A stretch of DNA of 40,784 nucleotides from Acidobacteriota bacterium (lineage in GTDB: Bacteria; Acidobacteriota; UBA6911; JACQSX01), in the NCBI GenBank assembly GCA_016199665.1, contig JACQGG010000040.1:1-40784 (forward strand). Direction: 5' to 3'. The stretch's first letter is position 1. Each line of letters opens with the position of its first letter. Below, piece after piece: positions 8,031 through 16,465 of this stretch. Under the pieces are notes generated by a model. The model made no database searches, was not told the DNA's origin, and was given only the letters and a program-made list of their open reading frames with translations. The position numbers and the translations under genes were made by a program.

Positions 8031-10162
8031 GCCATGCCGCTCTGCGGTTCCTTTCCAACCGGGAGAATGATTTCAAACCGGGTCCCTTTTCCCGGCTCGC
8101 TCTGGACCCGGATTTGCCCATTGTGCTGCTTGATAATCCCGTAGCTGATGCTCAGTCCAAGACCGGTTCCCTCTCCCGTCTTTTTAGTGGTAAAAAACGG
8201 TTCGAAGATCTTGTTCAAGTGTTCTTTGGGAATTCCGGCGCCGTTATCTTCAAATTCGACAATCACGCTGCCATCCTTCGACAGCGTCCGGATCCACACA
8301 TCCCCTTTGTCCAGAATAGCCTGGCAGGCGTTGCTGAGAATATTCATAAAGACTTGCCCCAGCTGACCTGCGTAAGCGCGAATCTTGGGCAGCGTTCCAT
8401 ACTGCCGGTGAATCTGGATGCGTTCGCGGTAAAGGTTTTTCAGCAGGCTCAGCGCCACCTCGATGGAGGCTTCCACGTCGGTATCGCTCACTTCGTGCGT
8501 ATCCAGCCGGGAAAAGCTCCTCAGATCGGAAATAATGGCGTGGATCCGCTTGGCGCCTTCCTCGAAGTTGTCGATCAAGTTGTTCAGGTCCTCGATCACA
8601 AAATCAAAGTTCATGGCCCGCTTTTCCAGCGCAAGCGATTCCCGATCCTCCTGGCTGAACGATCTCAGCTTCTCGCAAAAAACCAGCAAACTCTTCAGTT
8701 TGGTCACATAGTCCCGGAGAAATTCGGTGTTGCCGTAAATAAAATTCAAAGGGTTCTTGATTTCGTGCGCGATACCGGCCACCAACTGCCCGAGCGACGC
8801 CATCTTCTCGGACTGAATCAACTGCGCCTGGGTCTGTTGCAATTCCTGATAAGCCTGTGTGAGCTCGGTGTTGGACTGCTGCAGGGCGACCGTGCGCTCT
8901 TGAATGATGCATTCCAGGTTTCGATTCAGCTCCAACAAAGCCTGGCTCCGCTCCTGCAGCGAATCCGCCATCCCATTAAACGCTCGTGCCAGCTCTTCCA
9001 GTTCGTCACCGGTCCGAACATCCACGCGGCCGCTGAAGTCCCCGGCTGAAAACACCGATGCCGTTGAGGTGAGTTTCTTCAGCGGAACGGTGATGCCGCG
9101 GCTGATCCCGTATACCAGAATGACAACCAAGGCGGCTGACACTGCCGTGGCGAAAAGGAGCACAGTGCGCATCTCGTTGACCGGAGCAAAGATGTCCGAA
9201 TAGTTGATCCCCACTCCGCCGGTCCACCCGAAAAAGGAGTTGAGCGGCGCCAAGCCGGAAATTTTTTTCGTTCCCAGGGGATATTCGTAGTCGTAATGCT
9301 TTTCCACCCGCGTCACTGCGTCACTGAGGTTTTTCAGGCGATGATCTTCCACCAACCGGGTTCCATAGTTGTCCTGAGGCGACTCCTGCACTTCCGTGCC
9401 GGAGTAGGTCCGGTTCCTCCGATACTTGTGGCCAATGATGGTATTGTGATCATTCTTGAAGAGAAACGCGTAACCGGAGCTTAGCTGGTGGACGCTGAGG
9501 TCACGCTCCACCTGATCCAGAATCTCCTGGATATACTGCCAGTTGATCAGCGTCAGCAATACCCCGACGGTCCGCTGCGTCATTCGGCTCCGAATGGGAA
9601 TGGCAAACCCGATCTGGTACTGGTTCATGATGTCCTGGTTGCCATAGTCGTAAACTGCCTTTACAAAAGGGGACTGGTGCCAGTCGATGTAGCCGACGTT
9701 TCCTTCCGTCGCCGTTTCAAACCACTCTTCCGACGGCGACGGTTTCAGGCGCAGAAGGACCGAGAGTTCGCCCGAAGCAAACGGCGCCCCCTGGCGGCTT
9801 CGGGTGTTACACAAACGCATATTCCCGTCGCTATCGAAGACCAGAATCAGATCATAAACCTGATGCAGCAGGATCAGCTTGTCCAGCAGCGCTCGAGTCT
9901 GCGCAATCGCTCGCCGGTGCTCCAGGGCTTCGGCGAACAGGTCGTTCAATTCCATGGAAAGCGCTTCCTCGCGTTTCTCCAAAAGTGTCAGGTCGATCTT
10001 GTCGGCCGTGTCCTGCGCCAGTTGCTCCAGGTAAAGCGTGATGCGGTCTTCCGTGATCCGCTTCTGAGCCCTGAAATAAGAAAACGAAGAGATGAAGATG
10101 AGGGGAATAAGCGAGGAGGGCAAAATATAAAGCAACAGCTTGTTTTTCAAGCTCTTAGACAT
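8027..10162 (-). CDS. Membrane histidine kinase with dCache-like sensor and HAMP domain
   Basis: 711 aa. A transmembrane helix at about 9-29 is followed by a large extracytoplasmic region (30-330) of dCache type, with a VGYIDWHQSPFVKAVYDYG segment and a later GYAFLFKNDHNTIIGHKY segment. A second helix (about 332-353) leads to HAMP (354-406), a coiled coil, and the HisKA dimerisation helix with phosphorylatable His466 in GIAHEIKNPLNF. HATPase motifs follow: N box NILSNACQAI, G1 DNGAGIP, F box FEPFFTTK and G2 GTGLGLSIS. It autophosphorylates and passes phosphate to the NtrC-type regulator encoded downstream with an ATGA overlap. dCache domains usually bind small ligands; the ligand here cannot be read. 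Confidence 0.95.
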   Translation of the reverse strand: MSKSLKNKLLLYILPSSLIPLIFISSFSYFRAQKRITEDRITLYLEQLAQDTADKIDLTLLEKREEALSMELNDLFAEALEHRRAIAQTRALLDKLILLHQVYDLILVFDSDGNMRLCNTRSRQGAPFASGELSVLLRLKPSPSEEWFETATEGNVGYIDWHQSPFVKAVYDYGNQDIMNQYQIGFAIPIRSRMTQRTVGVLLTLINWQYIQEILDQVERDLSVHQLSSGYAFLFKNDHNTIIGHKYRRNRTYSGTEVQESPQDNYGTRLVEDHRLKNLSDAVTRVEKHYDYEYPLGTKKISGLAPLNSFFGWTGGVGINYSDIFAPVNEMRTVLLFATAVSAALVVILVYGISRGITVPLKKLTSTASVFSAGDFSGRVDVRTGDELEELARAFNGMADSLQERSQALLELNRNLECIIQERTVALQQSNTELTQAYQELQQTQAQLIQSEKMASLGQLVAGIAHEIKNPLNFIYGNTEFLRDYVTKLKSLLVFCEKLRSFSQEDRESLALEKRAMNFDFVIEDLNNLIDNFEEGAKRIHAIISDLRSFSRLDTHEVSDTDVEASIEVALSLLKNLYRERIQIHRQYGTLPKIRAYAGQLGQVFMNILSNACQAILDKGDVWIRTLSKDGSVIVEFEDNGAGIPKEHLNKIFEPFFTTKKTGEGTGLGLSISYGIIKQHNGQIRVQSEPGKGTRFEIILPVGKEPQSGMA

Positions 10163-10185
10163 CGGCGCCTAGCCACTGTCAGTTT

Positions 10186-10215
10186 CTTATACATCACTAA
10201 ACCACGATTCGTCAA
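10186..10215 (-). promoter_or_regulatory. sigma70-type promoter of the histidine kinase/NtrC operon
   Basis: On the minus strand TTGACG (10210-10215) and TATAAG (10186-10191) are separated by 18 bases. The -10 lies 24 bases ahead of the kinase ATG at 10162, giving a short leader. The match to consensus is good (5/6 in both boxes). Confidence 0.65.
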
Positions 10216-10238
10216 AATTCTTTACATTGGTGGGGTAT

Positions 10239-10941
10239 TCAACACTTGGGAGAAGCCTGCCGACCGCGCCCAGGACCGGTACAGGTCGTCTGGTGACCCA
10301 AGACTTTTTTCCTTACCGTCGCGCTTTCGATAAACGGCACATCCGGATCGTAGCCGGTGCCGGGTCCCAGCGGGACCTCAATCTGACCCTCGACGGAAGC
10401 CTCAACCGCGCGCGTGGTGGTGTCCTTGCGGTAGTAGCGGCGGCTGGCTGAAACATCTCCCGGTATCGTAAAGCCGGGGAGGCTTGACAACGCAATGTTA
10501 TGTGCACGGCCGATTCCGGTCTCAAGCATGCCGCCGCACCAGACCGGCACCCCTTGCGCCAGGCAGAGGTCATGAATCCGCTTGGCTGACGCGAATCCGC
10601 CCACCCTGCCGAGCTTGATATTGATAATGCGGCAGCTTCCCAGCGTGAGCGCGGCCTTTGCGTCGTAGTAAGACCGGATGGATTCGTCCAGACAGATCGG
10701 AGTCTTCAGGCACTCCTGTAGCCTCGCGTGCTCCAGAAGATCGTCATGGCGCAAGGGCTGTTCGATCATCATCAAGTCAAGGGTTTTCCGGCGCAGTGCA
10801 TTCACCCCATCCGCTGAACGGGTCGCCAGCTCCAAGCTGCAGCAGCAGAATCCTCCGCAAGTGAGTTCGCCCGAAACTCGTTTCAAAGCCATGCACCAGA
10901 GGGAGTCGGATTTCCCGAAGTGTGATGCATTCAATCTTCAT
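10239..10941 (-). pseudogene. menC: Broken menC / N-succinylamino-acid racemase (enolase superfamily), internal deletion
   Basis: The N-terminal 54 codons, starting at the ATG at 10941 (MKIECITLREIRLPLVHGF), read like the capping domain of o-succinylbenzoate synthase/NSAR and stop at a TGA near 10777. The barrel C-terminal half resumes at once in another frame as LMMIEQPL, PICLDES, NIKLGRVGGF and GMLETGIGRAHN. Full proteins of this family are about 370 residues, so about 130-140 residues between WGECTAPENP and LMMIEQP are missing. This includes the region that holds the KxK catalytic lysine and the first metal ligand. The join is out of frame, so no active enzyme can be made. The start overlaps the upstream GNAT gene by 11 bases, the remains of an operon. 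An assembly error is the alternative. Confidence 0.85.
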
Positions 10942-11794
10942 GGCGCTCCAGGAGATAGAAGGTGCGGCGCAGTCGGTAATCCTCAACGGGCAGCAGCTCG
11001 AGCGAGCGGACCAGAGCCTTGATCCGATAGCCCCGGTCGAAGCAGCGCAAGAAGGCGCCGCGGGTCGCCTCCCGCCACCGGCAGGCCGCGTCCCGGTCCA
11101 GCTTCTTGAGAAGTTGAGTGTCCGGAGGAGCCTCGACGAGAAGTTGCCGCTCGGCTGAATCCAGCTCACCGGTTCCCGGCACAAAACGGTCTCGGCCGGA
11201 CCAGCTCAAGACCCGGCGCAGCCGCTGCCAATCAGGCGGAACAGGGTCTTCCCCGCTGAGAATTCTTTCGGTCCGAGGCTGGCCAATAAGCCACTCGACG
11301 AGAAAGCGATCGGTCCCCAGCCCGCTGTGAAGATCGCTGCTGGTCCGCTCCCCGTACAGGTTCACGAAATAGGTGTTGCTGACGGCGCCCAGGCGGTTCA
11401 GGTTGAGGAATGCATTCTTTGTTTCCAGCGGGTCAAACGTCCAGGTGATCACCGGGATGTTCCGCGCCACCGCATCCCGATACTGTGCCAGCTTCATGCG
11501 GCGACCCAGACCTTGATCACGATACTCCTGCAGAACCGCCAGCATGTGTGAATGTTGGGCAAACCTGTTGTCATGAAGACTGGGGATCGCAAACAGGAAG
11601 GCGATCATGGCCTCCCCGTCAAACGCTCCCAGGGCCAGACCTCCATGCTGTTGCACCACGATCATCAGCCGGGCGGGAACCGTGTCGCGGTGATCAAATC
11701 CCCAGACAATCTTCTGCAGATCCACGCATCGTTCAAACTCCGCGGGAAGCCGCAGGTGTCGAATCACCCATTGCGGCCCTTCCTCAAGCGGCAT
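10931..11794 (-). CDS. GNAT-superfamily acyltransferase (COG3375 type)
   Basis: 287 aa. The GNAT fold is shown by HSHMLAVLQEYRDQGLGRRMKLAQ, with the acyl-CoA pyrophosphate-binding loop in the Q/RxxGxG/A context. It is followed by the COG3375 hallmark ITWTFDPLETKNAFLNLNRLGAV and TDRFLVEW. In several bacteria this family sits beside an NSAR/OSBS racemase and succinylates D-amino acids, so the pair plus a desuccinylase converts D- to L-amino acids. Here the partner racemase directly downstream is destroyed, so the transferase may be an orphan or on its way to decay. Its own frame looks intact. The start has GAGG nine bases upstream. Acyl donor and substrate are inferred from family context. Confidence 0.85.
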   Translation of the reverse strand: MPLEEGPQWVIRHLRLPAEFERCVDLQKIVWGFDHRDTVPARLMIVVQQHGGLALGAFDGEAMIAFLFAIPSLHDNRFAQHSHMLAVLQEYRDQGLGRRMKLAQYRDAVARNIPVITWTFDPLETKNAFLNLNRLGAVSNTYFVNLYGERTSSDLHSGLGTDRFLVEWLIGQPRTERILSGEDPVPPDWQRLRRVLSWSGRDRFVPGTGELDSAERQLLVEAPPDTQLLKKLDRDAACRWREATRGAFLRCFDRGYRIKALVRSLELLPVEDYRLRRTFYLLERHED

Positions 11795-12101
11795 TGGATT
11801 CTGCCTCTAGTGTCGCGTCCGGTAAATACACAACCCTTTGCGGATGGGGCTTGCGAGGGGGGCTCGAGCGACCAAGAGATCAGCCGCAACCCCCATCCGC
11901 CCGAAGGGTTGCATCGGATCGGCCCCGCTTTCTTTGTCGCTCCTCCTCACACCATCCCGGTGCCTCGTCACCGCACGACGCAGATTCTAGGAGCCTGTCC
12001 TTGAATTAACAACAGTCGCGTTCCACCGGATTCGCAAATCCCCTAGGGGCCGCAGTTATATCCTCCACAAGGAGATCGGGACACGGAATTGCCGTGGTAG
12101 A
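11795..12101. other. Gene-free stretch with long imperfect inverted repeat
   Basis: This 307-base gap lies between the divergent GNAT and coiled-coil genes. No credible ORF is present. Its first half holds a long inverted repeat (11831-11911); the second half is unremarkable and must hold the promoter of the coiled-coil gene, although I see no clear -35/-10 pair. Confidence 0.5.
11831..11911. repeat. Long imperfect inverted repeat (possible MITE/REP-like hairpin)
   Basis: The arm at 11831-11855 (CAACCCTTTGCGGATGGGG plus CTTGCG) pairs with the arm at 11885-11911 with a few bulges, across a 29-base loop. Sub-blocks CAACCCTT/AAGGGTTG, GCGGATGGGG/CCCCATCCGC and TTGCG/CGCAA are exact. A stem of this length without a U-tract is more like a small non-autonomous repeat element than a terminator. 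Whether it recurs in the genome cannot be seen here. Confidence 0.55.
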
Positions 12102-12413
12102 ATGGAACAAATTATGAAAGGACTAAGAAACGGTCGTTTGGAGCAAGCCCTTGCGGCCATGGCCAGGAATCAGGGGCATCTCCTCAACAGCCAGATCAAT
12201 CTTCTGGCTTCTATGGCCCGCGCAGACAAGCGGTTCGCCCGCAACGACGAGAAATGGGCCCGCAACGACGAGAAATGGGCCCGCAACGACGAGCGGTTTG
12301 CTCGCATCGACAGGGAGCTTGCCGATATAAAAGCGATCCTTCTGCGCCACGAGCGGATCCTTCAGTCACTTCCCGAAGCGATCCGTCAAAAGGTTGGCTT
12401 TAAGCCGCGCTGA
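12102..12413 (+). CDS. Small coiled-coil protein with exact heptad repeats
   Basis: 103 aa, hypothetical. The middle is a run of seven-residue units of the form (F/W)ARNDEK, four in a row, encoded by 21-bp direct repeats at 12237-12299, two of them identical. It continues into a DRELADIKAILLRHERILQSLPEAI helix. This predicts an elongated coiled coil with an aromatic at one core position. The basic N-terminal helix (MKGLRNGRLEQALAAMARNQG) could bind nucleic acid or membrane. No strong ribosome binding site precedes the ATG; a second ATG at 12114 is possible. It has no signal peptide. Coding strand and frame are supported by the regular repeat; function is unknown. Confidence 0.65.
   Translation: MEQIMKGLRNGRLEQALAAMARNQGHLLNSQINLLASMARADKRFARNDEKWARNDEKWARNDERFARIDRELADIKAILLRHERILQSLPEAIRQKVGFKPR
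12237..12299 (+). repeat. Three 21-bp tandem repeats within the coiled-coil gene
   Basis: Units at 12237-12257 and 12258-12278 are identical; the third (12279-12299) matches for its first 15 bases and then diverges. The period of 21 keeps the heptad frame, so copy number can change without breaking the gene. Confidence 0.9.
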
Positions 12414-12427
12414 AGGAAGGTTGCCGC

Positions 12428-12446
12428 GGCGGGTTCGTAACCCGCC
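12428..12446. terminator. Stem-loop after the coiled-coil gene
   Basis: GGCGGGTT and AACCCGCC form a perfect 8-bp stem with a 3-base loop, 14 bases past the stop at 12413. No U-tract follows, so termination would have to be factor-assisted; it may also be a dispersed palindromic repeat. Confidence 0.4.
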
Positions 12447-12536
12447 AACTCCATGGCCTTCCGTTCCGGTTTGGGACCGCGCTGCCCGGTGCGGACTGCC
12501 CATTTGGTTTTCCATGCGGTACCATAGCGTCTCTTT

Positions 12537-13457
12537 ATGAAGAACAGGCTGCAGCCCTGCACACCGGGCATAACCGGCGCGGCGCCACCGGGCCAAATCC
12601 GCTTCCGGCAAAACTTCGTCGAACTGCTGCGCATGATCAACTTCGAACATACCGTTTTCGCCCTGCCTTTTGCCTATCTCGGCGCCTTCATTGCACGCGG
12701 CGTGCCCACCGGGCGCCAGATGCTCTGGATCACCCTGGCCATGTTCGGGGCACGCACCGGCGCCCTGTGCTTCAACCGCCTGGTCGACGCCGACATTGAC
12801 GCGCTTAACCCCCGGACGCAAATGCGGGCTCTTCCTGCGGGCAGGCTCTCGCGGCGCTTTGTAATTCAGTTCACCGCTTTCTCCATCGTCCTGTTGCTAT
12901 ATTCCGCTTTTAAGTTGAATGTGCTCTGCTTTCTCCTTAGTCCGGTGGCAGTGGGTATCATTTTTTTCTATTCCTTTACCAAGCGCTTTACCTGGCTGTC
13001 TCACATTTTTTTGGGACTGTCGCTGGCGGTCGCGCCGCTGGGAGGCTGGATCGCAGTCAGCGGCCAACTGGGACTCCTGGCGCTGCTGCTGGCCGCAGTC
13101 GTGGGACTGTGGGTGGCGGGATTTGACATCATTTATGCCTGTCAGGACACCGAGTTTGACCGGCAACACCGCGTGCATTCCTTGCCGCAGGCAATCGGGA
13201 TCGGTCCGGCACTGGCAGTTTCTGCACTGCTGCACCTTTTGATGATGCCTCTTCTGTTTGCGATTTATTGGCAGGTGGGACTTGGGACACTGACCCTGGC
13301 GGGTATTCTCGTCACTCTGGTCCTGGTCGGTTATGAGCACTGGATCGTGCGCCCCTCGGACCTGTCCCGGGTCAACGCCGCTTTTTTCACCATCAACGGG
13401 ATCGTCAGCATTCTGCTTTTTCTGGCGATCGGACTGGATATCACCTGGGCCAACTAG
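12537..13457 (+). CDS. mqnP: UbiA-family prenyltransferase, MqnP-like
   Basis: 306 aa with about eight or nine membrane helices. The first Asp-rich motif is NRLVDADIDALNPRT, the second YACQDTEFDRQHRVHSLPQA; together they bind Mg-prenyl diphosphate and the aromatic acceptor. The FALPFAYLGAF start, the SYTKRFTWLSH-like stretch (here FYSFTKRFTWLSHIFLGLSLAVAP) and GFDIIYACQD match the UbiA subgroup used in the futalosine route to menaquinone, rather than MenA. It would attach the polyprenyl tail to the aromatic ring in the inner membrane. No clear ribosome binding site precedes ATG 12537, and no internal start would keep the first helix whole. It ends one base before pilB. The subgroup assignment is by motif memory; a ubiquinone-type UbiA cannot be excluded. 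Confidence 0.85.
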   Translation: MKNRLQPCTPGITGAAPPGQIRFRQNFVELLRMINFEHTVFALPFAYLGAFIARGVPTGRQMLWITLAMFGARTGALCFNRLVDADIDALNPRTQMRALPAGRLSRRFVIQFTAFSIVLLLYSAFKLNVLCFLLSPVAVGIIFFYSFTKRFTWLSHIFLGLSLAVAPLGGWIAVSGQLGLLALLLAAVVGLWVAGFDIIYACQDTEFDRQHRVHSLPQAIGIGPALAVSALLHLLMMPLLFAIYWQVGLGTLTLAGILVTLVLVGYEHWIVRPSDLSRVNAAFFTINGIVSILLFLAIGLDITWAN

Positions 13458-13458
13458 G

Positions 13459-15216
13459 ATGTTCAACCGGCTGGGCGAAATTCTGCTGAAGAAACAGGCG
13501 ATCACCACCGACCAGCTTGACGACGCGCTCGCCTGCCAGCGCCAGCGCGGCGGAAGGCTCGGTTCGATTCTGATCGCCAAAGGATACGTTTCGGATGACG
13601 AAATTGCTTCGGTGCTGAGCCTGCAGTACGACGTTCCTTCGGTCAATCTGCGGTTCACCGACATCCGTCCCGAAGCGATTCAGCTGGTCCCGATCGAAAT
13701 TGCAATCAAGTATCAGGTGCTGCCCATTGCCCGCATCGGCTCCACGCTCACCGTGGCCATCACCGACCCAACCAACATGATGGCCATGGACGATCTGAAG
13801 TTCATGACCGGCCTGCACGTCGAACCGGTGATCGCTTCCGAAAGCTCCATCCAGGAGGCCATAGAAAAATATTACGGCACCAGTTACCACCTGGAGCTGA
13901 AGCGCGTCTACGAGCAGATTGACGCCAAGGACCGCGACCAGAAAGAAAAAGAGGAATACCAGTTGGAGGTGGAAGAGGAAGAAAAAGAGCTCAGCATTGA
14001 GCAACTGCAGCACTCGGGTGAAGAGGCGCCCATTATCCGGCTGGTCAATATGATTCTATATGACGCCATTCGGCGCGGGGCCAGCGACATCCATGTCGAA
14101 CCTTATGAGAAGGAGTATCGCGTCCGCTACCGGATCGATGGGATCCTGTACAATATCATGTCGCCGCCGCTGCGCATGCGTGACGCGATCACCTCGCGCC
14201 TGAAGATCATGTCCAAGCTGGACATTGCGGAAAAAAGGCTTCCCCAGGACGGGCGCATCAAGATTCGAATCAACGTGAACGGAGTCACCAAGGGGATCGA
14301 TTTCCGCGTCTCGGTACTACCGACACTCTTCGGCGAGAAGATTGTTCTCCGCATCCTGGACAAGGAAAACCTCCCCTTGGACCTGCACAAGCTCGGGTTT
14401 GAACCGAGCTCTTTGAGTAAATTTGAGCGTGCCATCGCCCAGCCGTACGGAATGGTGCTGGTAACCGGGCCGACCGGGAGCGGCAAAACCAGCACCTTGT
14501 ACACCTGCATCCACAAGCTCAATGTGCCCGGCGTCAACATCATGACCGCGGAAGATCCCGTGGAGTTCAACTTCCCCGGCATCAACCAAGTCCACGTCAG
14601 GGAGCATATCGGGCTCACGTTTGCCGCGGCGCTGCGCTCCTTCCTCCGGCAGGACCCCAACATCATCCTGCTCGGCGAGATCCGGGACTTTGAAACGGCC
14701 GAAATCGCAATCAAGTCCGCTCTCACCGGACACCTCGTCCTCAGCACCCTGCACACCAATGACGCTCCCTCCAGCGTTACCCGATTGCTGAACATGGGCA
14801 TCGAGCCGTTCCTGGTGGCCACTTCCGTCAATTTGATCTGCGCGCAGCGCCTGGTGCGAAAAGTCTGCGCCGATTGTCGCAAAGAAGAGGTCACGCCGGT
14901 TAAAGCACTCGTGGACATCGGGTTCAGCCCGGACGAGGCCGCCCTGATCCGGACTTTCCGAGGGGAGGGTTGCAGAAGCTGCAACAATACCGGGTATCGG
15001 GGTCGCATCGGGCTTTACGAGGTCATGGATATTTCCCCTCCGCTTCGGGACATGATCCTCACGGGAGTCTCCGCCACGGATATCAAGGTCCAGGCGAGTG
15101 AGGAGGGGATGTTGACGTTGCGTGAAAGCGGGCTGTGCAAAATCCGGCAAGGCGTGACCACCGTCGAAGAAGTTCTGCGCGAAACTGCCTGGCTTGATGC
15201 CCGGGCACGCAGCTAA
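13459..15216 (+). CDS. pilB: Type IV pilus extension ATPase PilB
   Basis: 585 aa. The N-terminal MshEN/GspE-N domain (1-140, FNRLGEILLKKQAITTDQL) can bind c-di-GMP in some PilB proteins. An unusually acidic, glutamate-rich linker (about 160-182) precedes the ATPase. That domain shows SDIHVEP, Walker A GPTGSGKT at 337-344, Asp-box AEDPVEF, Walker B ILLGEIRD at 403-410 and the His box HLVLSTLHTNDA. The zinc-binding tetracysteine motif of extension ATPases is present (Cys470/473 and Cys505/508), which PilT lacks and which separates the two. It powers pilin polymerisation on the cytoplasmic side of PilC. The start is ATG 13459, one base after the mqnP stop, so this begins an mqnP-linked transcript or has a promoter inside mqnP. 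Confidence 0.97.
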   Translation: MFNRLGEILLKKQAITTDQLDDALACQRQRGGRLGSILIAKGYVSDDEIASVLSLQYDVPSVNLRFTDIRPEAIQLVPIEIAIKYQVLPIARIGSTLTVAITDPTNMMAMDDLKFMTGLHVEPVIASESSIQEAIEKYYGTSYHLELKRVYEQIDAKDRDQKEKEEYQLEVEEEEKELSIEQLQHSGEEAPIIRLVNMILYDAIRRGASDIHVEPYEKEYRVRYRIDGILYNIMSPPLRMRDAITSRLKIMSKLDIAEKRLPQDGRIKIRINVNGVTKGIDFRVSVLPTLFGEKIVLRILDKENLPLDLHKLGFEPSSLSKFERAIAQPYGMVLVTGPTGSGKTSTLYTCIHKLNVPGVNIMTAEDPVEFNFPGINQVHVREHIGLTFAAALRSFLRQDPNIILLGEIRDFETAEIAIKSALTGHLVLSTLHTNDAPSSVTRLLNMGIEPFLVATSVNLICAQRLVRKVCADCRKEEVTPVKALVDIGFSPDEAALIRTFRGEGCRSCNNTGYRGRIGLYEVMDISPPLRDMILTGVSATDIKVQASEEGMLTLRESGLCKIRQGVTTVEEVLRETAWLDARARS

Positions 15217-15225
15217 CCCTTCTTC

Positions 15226-15243
15226 CGGTGACGGCTGTCACCG
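15226..15243. other. Stem-loop in pilB-pilT spacer
   Basis: CGGTGAC and GTCACCG form a perfect 7-bp stem with a 4-base loop, ten bases past the pilB stop. A second short palindrome, GCGGCC-GCA-GGCCGC, follows at 15300-15314. Neither is followed by a T-run. They may attenuate or stabilise mRNA between the extension and retraction motor genes. Confidence 0.4.
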
Positions 15244-15356
15244 AGACCGCAGGCGATAATGGAACACAAGGCCTGAGTACTGGTTCGCGATTTTGGAAAG
15301 CGGCCGCAGGCCGCCGCCGAAAACAAATCGTGCAGGAAAACAGGTAGGAGTCGCGC

Positions 15357-16454
15357 ATGCCAAGTCTGGCAGAGCTGCTGCAGAAGCTGGTTGATCTTAA
15401 CGGTTCGGATCTTCACCTGGGAACCCACACGTCTCCTCGGATCCGGGTGGACGGAAAACTGCTGCCTCTGGAGGGCCCCCCCTTGACGCCCTCCGAGGCC
15501 AAAGCGCTCGCCTACAGCGTGATGTCCGACGCGCAGAAATACAAGTTCGAAGAACAAATGGAGATTGACTTTAGCTTCGGCATCAAAGGGCTGGCGCGCT
15601 TTCGCGCCAATGTCTTTACCCAGCGGGGCGCCGTCTCCGCCGTGTTTCGCCTCATTCCCTTTGAGATCAAATCCTTTGAGCAACTTGGCCTGCCGCCCGT
15701 CGTGGCGGGCCTATGCTGCAAACCCCGCGGGCTGGTGCTGGTCACCGGCCCCACGGGCAGCGGCAAATCGACGACTTTGGCCGCCATGGTCGACAAGATC
15801 AACAGCGAGCGAAATCAGCACATCATCACCATTGAAGACCCGATCGAATTTCTGCACTCCCACAAGAACTGCGTGGTGAGCCAGCGGGAAGTGAACAGCG
15901 ACACGCGTTCCTTTGCAAGCGCTCTGCGCGTGGCCTTGCGCGAGGATCCCGATGTGGTGCTCATCGGTGAGATGCGCGACCTGGAGACCATTGAATGCGC
16001 GCTGCGTATCGCTGAAACCGGCCATTTGACCCTGGCCACCCTGCACACCAATTCCGCAGCCTCGACCATCCATCGCGTGGTCGATGTTTTCCCTCCCCAC
16101 CAGCAGTCACAAGTCCGGGCCCAGCTTTCAATGGTTCTCGAAGGAATCCTCTGCCAGGCGCTGATCCCTCGCGCCAGCGGCGAAAGCCGGGTGATGGCCC
16201 TGGAAATCTTGGTCCCAAGCCCCGCGATTCGAAATCTGATTCGTGAGGACAAGATCCACCAAGTTTATTCCGCAATGCAGACGGGACAGGAGAAATTTGG
16301 AATGCAGACCATGAATCAGGCCTTGGCTTCACTTCATCGGAGCAGACAGATTACGCTGGATGAATGCCTGGCCTGTTCTTCCAACCCCGATGAGCTCAGG
16401 GAAATGATCCGGCGCGGCGCCTCTCTGCCGCAACCCCACTACCAATTCGGCTAG
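15357..16454 (+). CDS. pilT: Type IV pilus retraction ATPase PilT
   Basis: 365 aa, normal family length. The N-terminal PAS-like domain (SDLHLGTHTSPRIRVDGKL) leads to the RecA-like ATPase with Walker A GPTGSGKS at 131-138, Asp box IEDPIEF, Walker B VLIGEMRD at 201-208 and His box HLTLATLHTN. The PilT-specific AIRNLIRE motif, needed for retraction, is at 290-297. No tetracysteine motif is present. It disassembles pili and powers twitching. The ATG at 15357 has AGGAG six bases upstream. The 140-base gap after pilB with two hairpins is longer than the other gaps in this cluster, so pilT could be regulated separately from pilB. Confidence 0.97.
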   Translation: MPSLAELLQKLVDLNGSDLHLGTHTSPRIRVDGKLLPLEGPPLTPSEAKALAYSVMSDAQKYKFEEQMEIDFSFGIKGLARFRANVFTQRGAVSAVFRLIPFEIKSFEQLGLPPVVAGLCCKPRGLVLVTGPTGSGKSTTLAAMVDKINSERNQHIITIEDPIEFLHSHKNCVVSQREVNSDTRSFASALRVALREDPDVVLIGEMRDLETIECALRIAETGHLTLATLHTNSAASTIHRVVDVFPPHQQSQVRAQLSMVLEGILCQALIPRASGESRVMALEILVPSPAIRNLIREDKIHQVYSAMQTGQEKFGMQTMNQALASLHRSRQITLDECLACSSNPDELREMIRRGASLPQPHYQFG

Positions 16455-16465
16455 GGAGCGCACCC

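Noticed and set aside
6555..8144. Long plus-strand open frame of 529 codons opposite the NtrC gene
   Set aside because: It is antisense to a fully recognisable sigma54 activator, and its translation has no domain logic. The same holds for the plus-strand frames opposite the kinase, PilR, LpxB and MnmA.
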